From: Pseudoneurospora amorphoporcata
Lineage: Eukaryota > Ascomycota > Sordariomycetes > Sordariales > Sordariaceae
Assembly: GCA_033297205.1 (NCBI GenBank)
Contig: MU859314.1
Span: 1-41,021, forward strand
Length of the DNA: 41,021 nt
Reading direction: 5' to 3'
Below the pieces are notes generated by a model, which saw only the letters and a list, made by a program, of their open reading frames with translations, searched no databases and was not told the DNA's origin. A program made the position numbers and the translations under genes. This document shows positions 10,246 to 19,694 of the stretch, piece after piece (positions within the stretch are counted from its first letter, which is position 1; each line of letters begins with the position of its first letter).

Positions 10246-10683
10246 AGCGGCTCCGACTCCAGCACCTGCCAATGCCCTGCTGCCGTCACCGTCACTGCCG
10301 CCGGTGCCAACTGTCCCACCAACGCCGGCGTCGCAGCCGTTACTGTAACCGCCGCATCTGTCACCGTCACTCTTCCCGCTTCTACCGTCTACGTGACCAT
10401 GACTGCTCCCGCCGCCGTCAACGAGGTTGTCGCTAGCTCCACCGCTGCCGCTGCCGCCACTACCACTGCTATTGGTAACAGCGGCACCGATCTCTCTGGT
10501 GAGACTGGCGATGAGGATTCTTGCCCTCCTGATGAGGAGACTACTGGCGAGGATGGTACTGATGAGGTCATCGCCGTTACCTCCACGGCCGCTGCCTCCG
10601 CTACGCTCGCTCCCTTCCCGGCTGGTAACAGCACGGTTCCGGCGGCGCCTACTGGTACTGCCGTGTTCCTTGATGAGATCTAA
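8791..10683 (+). CDS. Secreted Ser/Thr/Gly-rich repetitive cell-surface protein, function unknown
   Basis: A single exon of 630 residues. The start at 8791 opens a classical signal peptide (MKSSAIALGFFAALTTAYS), followed by an RR dibasic site near residue 28 that could be cut by a Kex2-like protease. Next come STGVP-type short repeats, then two 76-residue repeats at residues 100-175 and 219-294 (9088-9315 and 9445-9672). These are 82% identical by hand count and keep the three Cys in TSCAA, TNCPA and TVCPV. Residues about 410-490 are a Gly/Ser low-complexity tract from a 48-bp minisatellite. A Cys/Thr-rich block and an acidic segment follow. The C-terminus lacks a hydrophobic GPI-anchor tail, so it is probably released or wall-associated through O-glycans. 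I do not recognise the family. It is convergent with the ABC transporter gene. Confidence 0.8.
10027..10251 (+). repeat. Coding minisatellite, 48-bp unit, then GGCTCC run
   Basis: Two full 48-bp units (10069-10116, 10117-10164) encode a 16-residue unit of the form GSGSGSGTGAGSDSGN. A 42-bp shortened unit lies before them (10027-10068) and a degenerate partial unit after (10165-10200). A (GGCTCC)n hexanucleotide run follows to about 10251. All of it stays in frame. Confidence 0.9.
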
Positions 10684-11397
10684 GTCAGTTGGATTCGTGT
10701 CTGAGCAAGTGTAAGGTGGATATGGATGGATGAGTAGGAACAAGATGATAAGATGGGATGAGAGATAAAGGGCGTGGTTGTTTGAGTTAGTTGGATATAT
10801 ACTTCTTGTTACCGTATTGTACTCTGTACTTGTACGTATGTACGTTTTTTTTTCTCTTTTCGTGATCTGGATCATAAAAAATTTTCTGAACAAACACCGA
10901 GATATATGGGGAGAGAATCCCTTAGCTTGGGTGAGGATGATTTGTTTGGGATCTTGTAGACTTTTGCTTACCTTGAATGAAGATAGAATCGTGTGACAAT
11001 AATAACTTCTATCTCATAAGCTGTATGAACGGTATCGATTCATGAAATGTGACTACAGAGCGTCAGCTGTAGACTTGGCGCGCAGTGCACAAGTTCTTGA
11101 GGCACGTACGGGACAATGCCTGAAACTAAATGTCAGATACGGGAACATGCTCTCTCTGTCCGTATCATGTTCCCGTATCTATCTTCTCTCTTACAGTTAC
11201 TGCCACAAAGTTGCTATCCGAAAAAAGAAAGTTGATAAAGCCGCCCAGGATATACTGTAGTTCTTTGGGCTTTTTCGAAGGTCCAGTTACACCCTTCCTT
11301 CCCCCCTGTCTTCCTCTCCTCCGTGATATATATCCAAAACAAACACCCCATCTTCTAATCCTCATAACCATCAAACCCAATCCAACCCACAGCTTGC
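10684..11397. other. Convergent 3' intergenic region
   Basis: About 700 bases between two converging genes. It holds T-rich sequence around 10840-10860 that could serve polyadenylation, and a perfect 15-bp inverted repeat at 11135-11180. No gene is recognised. Confidence 0.6.
11135..11180. repeat. Perfect 15-bp inverted repeat with 16-base spacer
   Basis: AGATACGGGAACATG at 11135-11149 pairs exactly with CATGTTCCCGTATCT at 11166-11180. A related sequence (ACGTACGGGACAATG) lies just upstream near 11104-11118. It could be a transcript hairpin between convergent genes or the remnant of a small inverted-repeat element. Confidence 0.85.
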
Positions 11398-13748
11398 CTA
11401 CTCAGCAGTCAACTCAGCAATCCTCCTTTCCAACTCCGGCACCTGCCTCAACAACACATCCAAATCTTCTTTCTCATCCTCCAGCTCCAGCCTCCTCTCC
11501 GCATCCAGCTTTGTAAACACGTACTTCCCCTGCCCATCAAACTGCAAAATATGGGTATGATACTTCCACAAACTGCGGCGATGCGAAACCGTCATGAGCG
11601 TGATTCCCAGCGCCTTGGCATTATCGTACATGACCTTCTCTGTATCAAGCGTGACGCTGCTCGTGCACTCGTCCAAGATGGCATAGCGGGGCTTGTGGTA
11701 GAACAGCCTAGCCATAGCGACGCGCTGCTGGAGGCCACCTGACAGGACGTCGCGCCACTCGGCCTCGGCGTCCCAACCCTCCGGGTAGAGCTCGAGCAGG
11801 TGCTCTAGATCCAAAACCTTGAGGATGGCGAGCAGGTCGGCATCGGTGACGCCCTTGGCGCGCATGGTACGCAGGCCATCCGGGTAGATGATTTGCTGGC
11901 GCAGGGACCCCCGAGAGAGATAGGGGCGCTGCGGGATGTAGAAGATGTCGGAGAAGGGGGGCTTGTGGACGGTGCCGCCGTATACGGGCCAGAGACCGCC
12001 GAGGATGCGGAAGAGGGAGGACTTGCCGCAGCCGTTGGGACCGATGACGAGAAGGTGGTCGCCTGCTCGGAGCTTGAAGGAGAGGGCCTTGACTAAGACG
12101 TCGCCGTTGGGCGAGATGATGGGGCTGTTTTTTGTCAAAAGGGTTAGCATCGCAATTGCAAATGATGTGATAAGGAGGGGATTGGAACATACACATCAAT
12201 AAACTCGATATCCCTGCTCTCCACCACTTTACCTCTGCCCTTAAGCACGGCCTCGTTGTCCTCGGTACCGGAACTAGAAACCAGCTTCTTCTCAAAGTGT
12301 CCGTTCTGAATGTCATCCATAACCTCCAGCAGTGACGACACGCGGGATGTGTATCCCGCCAGCTCCATGATCTCCCTGTACGAGAACATGATACGGCCAA
12401 AAGCGTCCGAAGCCGACAGGAGCATTCTGCGGTTCGTCACGAACGTCTCGGTACGATCACCCATGTTCATCGTGAGCTGGCCCGGCAGCTTCACGAAGAC
12501 GGGAACACTGCAGAGCATCAAACCCAGCGCACCCCAGAAGTACTTGATGACGAAATCCTCCATGAAGCTGTGGTAGAAGCGCCGGCGTAAGATGTAGTTG
12601 ACGTGCTTGATCAAGGTGAAGTAGCCCTTGTCTAGTGTGTCCTTCTCGGCTTCGTGACCGGCGTATAGGGCGACCTCTTCGCTGTGGTCTATTAGTCTGG
12701 AATGCTGGAAGCGGAATTCGCCCTCTAGTCTCGCTTCTTCAGCGACGTATTTGCCAAAGGGCGGTGTTAGCGCTCGCATGACGTTTGCTGAGAGTTGGAC
12801 TAGGAGGGACATGAATACGACACCCTCTCCACCGACGCTCTTTGATAGCGAGAAGGTGTAGATTGTCTAGGTATTGTGTGTTAGCCAACGGTTTCCCAGT
12901 AGCAGCAGCCGCCGAAGACGGGGGGTTTCGCACCATATCAAGGATCGGCTTGGCCAAGTTACTGTACAACTCAGCCAAGCTGTTGGAGAACTTGGCCACA
13001 TCAACCGCGATAAGCTGGTCGGGGTTCTTGATCCTGTCGTCTAGCGCAGAGATACCGTAGAAAGTCAACTGCGAAAGGTACTTGTCGTGGATATACTGCG
13101 TCAATCTCGTCCTATACTTTAACGACAACTCGGCTTGGTGATATGAGAGCTGTCATGTAATTTCAATCATTAGCATCCCGTACCATATAGCAAGTAGAAA
13201 CAGCCGGCGCTTACCATAGAGTTAGTAAACGTAGCCGGCACCGCAATCAACATCCAGTACACGATCCTCGTGATGAACTCCCTTCCATTACCCTTCACCA
13301 GCGCCTTGACAATCGCACCATCCATAGCCGCCACCTTGAGCGAGATCAGCGTCCTCAGCACCAAGAAGAAACTGTGGCTGATCAACAGCCTCGTCTCCTT
13401 GCTGCGCCAGCCGGGCACCACGATCTTGAGCAACCTCAGCAGTGAGCGGAAGAACTCGCGGTTCAGCTCCACCTTCTTCTTCTTGCCGCCCGCGGCCTCG
13501 TCCGAGTTGACCGAGGCCGTGGTACCCTGGCGCTCGGCGCGCTTGGCGGCGTCGCGGACGGAGGCGGCCTTTTGTTCGGCGATGGCGTGGCGGACGCGGT
13601 TGACGAGGGCGACGAACAAGGTGATATAGACGGCGCGCGAGATGCGGGTGCGGTTTTCGAGGTACATGGACGTGAGATGGGTGATGATGCCTTTGACGGT
13701 GCGGTCCCTGAACGTCGGAAAGACGGGTTTGGAGAGCGAGGGCGCCAT
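11398..13748 (-). CDS. Peroxisomal fatty-acyl-CoA ABC half-transporter, subfamily D
   Basis: Four exons encode 716 residues: 13215-13748, 12934-13149, 12193-12866 and 11398-12124. The introns are 65, 67 and 68 nt with GTAAGC, GTGCGA and GTATGT donors. The last two carry GCTAAC branches. ABCD proteins (ALDP, PMP70, Pxa1/Pxa2) import long-chain acyl-CoA into peroxisomes as dimers of half-transporters. The N-terminal half is the ABCD membrane domain. The nucleotide-binding domain shows Walker A GPNGCGKS at 503-510, signature LSGGLQQ at 602-608, Walker B AILDE ending at 627, and the switch His656 in SHRRS. It ends in a charged coiled-coil-like tail. With a length close to human ABCD1, it is shorter than the yeast proteins. 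Which of the two fungal paralogues it is cannot be settled here. It is divergent from the ER-protein gene at 14588. Confidence 0.92.
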
Positions 13749-14587
13749 GATGGATGGTGGCAGCTCTGCGGGTATCTCTCTTTGTTGTTTTACTATAGTG
13801 TAGTTGTCGTCTCAGCCAGCGGTCACGGAGTTGCGATCGAAGGTTGACGATGTGCTAGGTCGACGCTTCAAGTTCGGATTCGGAATCAAACTGAAGCTGA
13901 AACTTTCGGTCACGGGGCGCGCAGCCAACATGCATGCGACAGACCAGTGCCGCTCTTCTTGGTGGTTTCTTGCAATGCACCTTCGTTGACTGCTGGTGGA
14001 AGCCCGTCGACGGATGGCCGCGATGGTGCTCTACTGCGAATAACAGACAATCAATGGTCGAGGTTGTGATGGGCGCACTTCAACCTGTTGACCTGGACAT
14101 GGTAATGAATCTTCAGAGTCTCGGATGTTGTCGTGAAAGTGGTAGGAAAAGCCGTGTGTGTTTCCCTTGACGTTCCTTGGCCTTGCGTCACGCACCTTGA
14201 GCAGTTCAAGTTGTTCTTAAGTAATACTAAAGCAAGGGAAAGAAGAAGCATGTGATCGTTCCAGTTCAGGAAGCATCCGTCAGGCGTGTCAGGCATGTCA
14301 CTGACGGGACGCTGTTAATCCTGGGAGCCCACACAGCTACCTAAGGTGGGGGTTCCACTTATTCCGGGGTAAATTTACCCAGCCGTTCTGTGGGGTTGAT
14401 CTGGCGAGACCTTGGCTCCCGTCATCCGTGACAAATTAGTTGAGACGGGACCCCCTTGGCCATTGAGCGGGCATGCCGCCAAAAGTCTCAATTATTCAAT
14501 CGCAACGGACTGACTGGCCTTTTGCAGTGCACTTTCAGGGGGCAACACAAACAACCCTCCCCCAAGTACCTAACCAAACACCCGACC
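13749..14587. other. Divergent promoter region between the ABCD transporter and ER-protein genes
   Basis: About 840 bases separate two divergent starts and should contain both promoters. I looked for the CCTCGG fatty-acid-response element known in filamentous fungi and did not find it. A perfect 14-bp palindrome GGGTAAATTTACCC lies at 14367-14380. An upstream ATG at 14473 opens a 67-codon frame that overlaps the 14588 start out of frame; it would matter only if transcription starts before it. Confidence 0.55.
14367..14380. promoter_or_regulatory. 14-bp perfect palindrome in divergent promoter
   Basis: GGGTAAATTTACCC is its own reverse complement and lies about 210 bases upstream of the 14588 start and about 620 bases from the 13748 start. 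A dimeric regulator could bind it, but no known site is matched. Confidence 0.35.
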
Positions 14588-15508
14588 ATGCCTCGTTTTC
14601 TCCCAACCCCAGCACAACAACTCCTTCACCTCCTCCTCATATCCCTTTTCAGCTCTATCGTCCTCGCCAATGTTGAAAAGACCATCTTCCACGCCCCCTC
14701 GTCCCCCCATTCGGCGAAGGAAGATGTCATAAAAGATGCAGGTGACCAGCAGGCAGAGCGATGGCTAGACATCAAACTCCAGCACATCCACACCCTTATA
14801 CCAGACCCGACTGACGACCGGTCTTCACTCCGGACTCGGCTGAACCGCGTCTTTCCCTCTGCTGATTATCCTCAAGGACAAGATGCATGGTTTCTTTTGG
14901 AGGGGTTGACGGAGGGGCAGAAGTATGAGGTCAGGGTTTGTTGGGCTGCTACGGTATGTTATGCCCTTTCATTTCCGTTGCTCTTCAGTTCCTCTTCAGT
15001 TTGTTTCTGTTCCAGTCCCCCTTTTACCCTCCTCACCCAGAGTACTTGTAAACAGAAGGCGGTATCACTAACACAAAAACCCCCAAAGCAACCAACAAAC
15101 TTCTACATGGAAACACACCCCCCCACAGAAGTCCTGACCACCCCTCACCTCGCCAGTTCCTTAATGGAATACTTCCCGGCAGTCTCACCAAAGGCGCCGC
15201 ATGTCGCGAGATCCAAGGATTTGGGATCATCACTCCTCCTCCAGGTCTCCGCCGCAGCAGACTACTTTACCTCCAACGCCAGTCTGATGCTTCATCCACC
15301 GCCCGTGGACGTGGACATCATCCTTGATCCTTTTCTCTTTAACGTGCTTCCGCGGTCGCTGGTGCCGACAATTGGGTGGATCGTTGTCGTTGCTGTGGCT
15401 GGGTGGATAGTTTCGAAGAGGGTGGTTTCTTTCTTGGTTGGAGAGGTCGTGTCGAGTGAAGAGGCGAGTGAGGGTGTGGAAGAGACGGAGAGTAAGAAGG
15501 TAAGGTGA
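14588..15508 (+). CDS. Type I ER membrane protein with KKXX signal, function unknown
   Basis: Exons 14588-14953 and 15089-15508 encode 261 residues. The intron 14954-15088 has a GTATGT donor, a CACTAAC branch and an AAAG acceptor. The start at 14588 gives an N-terminal hydrophobic signal (residues about 10-27, ending VLAN). A lumenal region of about 185 residues follows, with one sequon at Asn185. One transmembrane helix is at about 213-231 (LVPTIGWIVVVAVAGWIV), then a short acidic cytosolic tail ending KKVR. That terminal KKXX is the classical COPI retrieval signal of type I ER proteins, so topology and location are well supported. I do not recognise the family; candidates are ER glycosylation, GPI-anchor or translocon accessory subunits. 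The intron length is a multiple of three with no in-frame stop, so retention would add 45 residues rather than truncate. Confidence 0.8.
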   Translation: MPRFLPTPAQQLLHLLLISLFSSIVLANVEKTIFHAPSSPHSAKEDVIKDAGDQQAERWLDIKLQHIHTLIPDPTDDRSSLRTRLNRVFPSADYPQGQDAWFLLEGLTEGQKYEVRVCWAATVCYALSFPLLFSSSSVCFCSSPPFTLLTQSTCKQKAVSLTQKPPKQPTNFYMETHPPTEVLTTPHLASSLMEYFPAVSPKAPHVARSKDLGSSLLLQVSAAADYFTSNASLMLHPPPVDVDIILDPFLFNVLPRSLVPTIGWIVVVAVAGWIVSKRVVSFLVGEVVSSEEASEGVEETESKKVR

Positions 15509-16403
15509 GATGGGATGAAGATGGATAGGTAAGAGGGGTGTTGAAGATGGGCATCATATTCTTGGGAACTTGTTGAGATACTTGGGAAAGATATATTCGT
15601 TAAAAGAAAGACCATGTTCATGCGATATAAGAACGAGATTACTGCCGTTCCCTCCGCGACTTTCATATCTTCGCCAGTGTCTATGTCTCCTCTCCTATTA
15701 CACTCTCCTTACCAGCACAAGCCCTCGCTTGTGGCCAGATGGCTGCAAATAAAACATAATCTTGTGTTGACGTTCTACACATACAAGCCAGAATCCTCTG
15801 CTCTTTCACCAAGGGACGGACAAGCACGCTGTAACCCCCAGTATCATAGTACCTCCTTAGAACAGCAAGACTCGACAGGAACCTCATATGCCCATCACCC
15901 CCTAATACCGCAGGGACAAGTAACTAGGCGTTGGGTGCTTAGCCAGCCAGCCGACAACAATATGCATACATCTTCAACATCATGTCCATATTTCCTGGAG
16001 TCACTCAGCTCCACGACCGCTCCATTGGCTTATGTATGCAATCCAGCGTTACAACTGAAAGGCCAACCGTGTTCAAGTCATAGTCTCCGCTGTCATTGCT
16101 TCGTTGTATACTGATCCCCACTGCCCTGCTCTGCCGAGACGTTCCTAGTGTCATCCCGAGTCGTTGGTGTACTGACCCCGGCTTCTGGCCCAGGTATTGG
16201 ATGACTTCAGAATACCTAACCCATCGTGTTCCAACCTCTCGGAACAATAACCTGGTTGTAAAAGGCTTTGTTACCGGCTGCGTCCATCGTACCAACCCTG
16301 CCCGATATCCTTCTTCTACGTTCTTGGTATCTTCATCAACCGAAACCTCCGTATTTTGTCCATTTATCGCGTTGTGTGCAACCTGACATCATAGCCGGCC
16401 TTC
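15509..16403. other. Convergent intergenic region, no gene seen
   Basis: About 900 bases between the ends of two converging genes. Several short open frames exist on both strands, but none has recognisable motifs, codon bias or splice context. Presumably 3' untranslated regions and spacer. Confidence 0.6.
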
Positions 16404-17928
16404 CTAGTACCGATAACCCCCCTGTGGCTGCCCGCCATACTGAGGTTGCGACGTCGGCGGCGGCGCGCCGTACTGCGGCTGTTGACCATACTGACCACTA
16501 GGCGGCTGACCATAGGAATTGGGCGGCGGCGGATACTGCTGCTGTTGTCCGCCATACGGAGGCTGCTGCTGCTGGCCATAGGGAGCTCCTCCCTGCGGCG
16601 GTTGTCCGTACGAGGGAGTCTGCTGGTGGTATCCTCCTTGTGGCTGGCCGCCATACTGGGGAGCCTGGCTGTACCCCTGCGGAGGCTGTCCGTACTGCCC
16701 TTGCTGTCCATATTGTCCTGGCGGTCCGCCAGCCGGGGGAGGAGCGTACTGCGGCTGCTGGCCGGTCGGTGGCGAGGTGTAAGAGGGGGTGCTACCGTAG
16801 GAAGGCTGCTGACCATGCTGGTTTTGGCCGTACGGGGCATGTTGGCCAGATGGTGCGCTGTAGGAAGGGGTGTTACTGCCGCTGTGCGATTGGTGCGACT
16901 GGTGCAATGATGTAGGCCCGGCGGTGTGGTAGGTCGAGGACGAGCCGCCTCCGGAGGTAGCTTGCTGGTATGTCGCGGGAGGTGTCTGGCCGCTGTAGGA
17001 ACTGCTTTGTCCTGAGTTGGAGTAGCCGAAGCCGGAACTCTGAGCAGGCGTTTTCTGATTAGTCTTTGCTGCTTGAGGTGACAACGTGGATTAACCATTC
17101 AACTTACCGAGCTAGGCTTGTTTCCGAACAGATTGCCGATGCCGCCCATGACGCCAGCGAGACCACCGCCGTGGCTGCCCGAAGAGCCATGCGACGATGG
17201 CTGGTGGTCGTGATAGTTATGTTGCTGCGAGGACGAGGACGGAGGCTTGCTGTTTCCGCCGGAGGAGAACATGCCCGAGACAAGCTGGGATGCGAGCTTA
17301 CCACCAAGACCTCCGCTGCTGCTGTTTCCGTGTCCGCTAGAGCCGTGGCCGCCAGCACCCGTGACGCCCTGAAGCAGGGAACCAACCAGGCCACCCGCAC
17401 CACCGCTGCTGCTGCTCCCATGGGACTGCTTGTTGCCTCCGCCGGCGAGATTGCTGATGAGAGTGTTTCCGATGAAGGACTAAGGTAGGGGAGACAGACT
17501 GTTGTTAGTCATGCGCACCTCATCAACGTTCAGTGTTGGAAGAGACAAAGAGGAGGGACAAAACATACACCCAGACTTCTATCCTGATCAGGCCCTCCGA
17601 GGCCCCTCGTACCGTCCTCTCGGGGGGCGACCGGCTCTACTCTTCCATCAGGGTACTTGGCGCTCTGGCTGCCATCTGGGTAAGTAATGATCTCGGGTTT
17701 CCTATCGCCATCGCTACCGGGCACGCCATACGGGTGTTCATGAGCGGCACCGGGGGTGGCGCCAACGGGAGCTGGATCTGTAGGAGTCTCCCATTGCGAA
17801 ACGCCGGTGGAGAGCTGGACGTAGTAGTACTTCTTGGAGGCGTTATCCCATTGCGCGATCCAACCAGCTGGGAGCGGCGGGGGCGCAAAGGTTGGGCCGT
17901 CGTTGCCGGGAGACGCAGGGCCTGCCAT
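16404..17928 (-). CDS. WW-domain protein with Gly/Ser-rich middle and prion-like Q/P/Y/G tail
   Basis: Three exons, 17569-17928, 17108-17479 and 16404-17039, encode about 455 residues. A WW domain sits at residues about 19-52 (signature Trp23, Tyr34-36, Trp46), a module that binds proline-rich peptides. A TYPDG...KYPDG motif follows at about 80-97. Exon 2 is Gly/Ser/His-rich with a hydrophobic GGLAGVMGGIGNLFG segment. Exon 3 is almost entirely Gln, Pro, Tyr, Gly and Ser with repeats such as YGQPPQG and PQYGGQPQGGY, ending GYRY. Such tails are typical of phase-separating and membrane-trafficking adaptors. Intron 1 (17480-17568) has donor GTATGT, GACTAAC branch and TTAG acceptor. For intron 2 (17040-17107) I chose the CTCAG acceptor. 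An acceptor 15 bases earlier is also in frame and would add five residues. Function unknown. Confidence 0.82.
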
Positions 17929-19077
17929 CGAGTTGACTTTGTATGTATGGGATGTCGATTGGTCTCGGTGGTTGAGGTAGGTTTGTTTTGAGCGGGCTTT
18001 TTTGTTGGTGGTGGTGTGTTTGGAGAAGAGATTCGATCAAGTCGCGAGGTGTTCAATGGAAGACGGGAATCGAGGTCTCGGTCAGTGAGACTTTCGCCCC
18101 TTGGCCGTCTTTTCGGTCGGTCGATAAAACGTTTCCGGTCGCGTTCGTATTGGATCGAGAGAAGAAAGAGAGCTAGACAGGAAAGAGTTTGGCTGGAGGA
18201 TAAGAATGAATAAGGTACCTTGGTGGCTGAAATGGCGCGCAGACGATTGGACTGGAGGTGCAGGTGGACGTAATGGTCACAGTTGCTGTCAGCCGAGCAA
18301 CGAGCGAGTGGTGCTCGAACTGCCTGTTTGGCGAACGACGGGAATCAAGGGTGTGCGTCCAGTGCGGGGCGGGGCTCCTCTTTCAGCGCTCTTCAGGCGG
18401 TGCCCTAACAGGGGCAACTCGCTGCCGCTCGGCCTGCCCGCTTACAACCCGCGTCTCTTACGCAACCACACTGCACCAAGGCCAGCGGCACACTGCCTCG
18501 ACTGCCACGACGGGAGGCCAATAGGTACTTGCCTAGAGCACAGCTGATCAAGGATCAATTCCATCATTTTTAAGGTTACGCAATCCACGCCCGGGCCCTG
18601 TATCCCACACATGAGGTCGTCTCACAGCCACTCCGTTAAGCTTGCTGGTGGGGACAGCCACTTCGTCAAGCTTGCTGGCGGGTGGCTGCCTTCTCTGTTC
18701 CATCTCGCTACTATCATCGGAGACGGAGGCAGCCCACGGAATGTATAGACGTCCCGCTAACAGATTTTGGTTACGGGATCATTGAATTCTGTTAGTGGCT
18801 TAACTCGCAGGCCGCCATCGGAAGTACCCGACAACAACCCTCGGCTCTTAACCCAAGCCACTTGGTGAACAACAACCACATCGGGACTCTTCCACTGAGT
18901 TCTGTCACGTATCAACCCAACAGCTCAGCTCGAATGCTGCAATGTAGTAAACCATCGTTGAGCAGCTATCTGTCTCTTCTTGCTCTTGCAAAAGTGTATC
19001 ATGCACCATCTAAGCCAACGCTACCCTCACAAATGTTCCCAGCGTCGCTGTTCCAAGTAAATCCCCGAGATTCCCCT
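17929..19077. other. Upstream region of the WW gene and downstream of nuc-2
   Basis: About 1.15 kb. The part nearest 17929 should hold the WW gene promoter and leader. A two-copy 30-bp tandem repeat lies at 18625-18684, and a spaced inverted repeat (CTAACAG/CTGTTAG) lies between about 18757 and 18798. No gene is recognised. Confidence 0.55.
18625..18684 (+). repeat. Two-copy 30-bp tandem repeat
   Basis: Units 18625-18654 and 18655-18684 share CAGCCACTYCGTYAAGCTTG and continue similarly. Most differences are C/T transitions. Confidence 0.75.
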
Positions 19078-19421
19078 CTATGTCCTCAAAGCCCTCAACG
19101 TCTCCTCGATTTCCTTCGTTGCCTCTCCCGCACCATTCGTAGTACCGTTACTATCCCCGTTGGCGCTTCCCTCAGCAGACGAGCCCTCTTCTTCGATTCG
19201 GTTCTCCTCCTTGTGGATGGCCTCCTCCACCTCCCTCACCCTCTCCTGAAGTTCCTTGCCATTACTTGAGATTGAAGTGGAGGTACCGTTAACGTTGCCT
19301 CGGTCCCTGGTTAGTCCCTTACGAATAGCCAGGACACTGTCGACAATGACGGCGTCGATGCCCTCTTTGACTTGTTTCTGGACGTAGAGAACACAAACGA
19401 TTAGTTTGAATCCGAAAATTG

Positions 19422-19469
<48 letters not shown>

Positions 19470-19637
19470 GAAAAAAAAAAAAAAAAAACAACCACAAAGG
19501 GGGTATAATTTTTATGCACCCCAAAAAAGAACAAAAACAAACCCCCAGACTTAACCACCCACACCCACCCNNNNNNNNNNCCCCGCCATTTTCGGTTTTT
19601 TGTGCCCCCCAAAAAAAAAAAAAAAAAAAAACACAAA

Positions 19638-19694
<57 letters not shown>

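Noticed and set aside
8782..10893. A 703-codon antisense open frame covering the whole secreted-protein gene
   Set aside because: The sense gene has a signal peptide, structured repeats and C-ending codons; the antisense frame is Gly/Ser/Arg low complexity produced by rarity of TTA, CTA and TCA codons.
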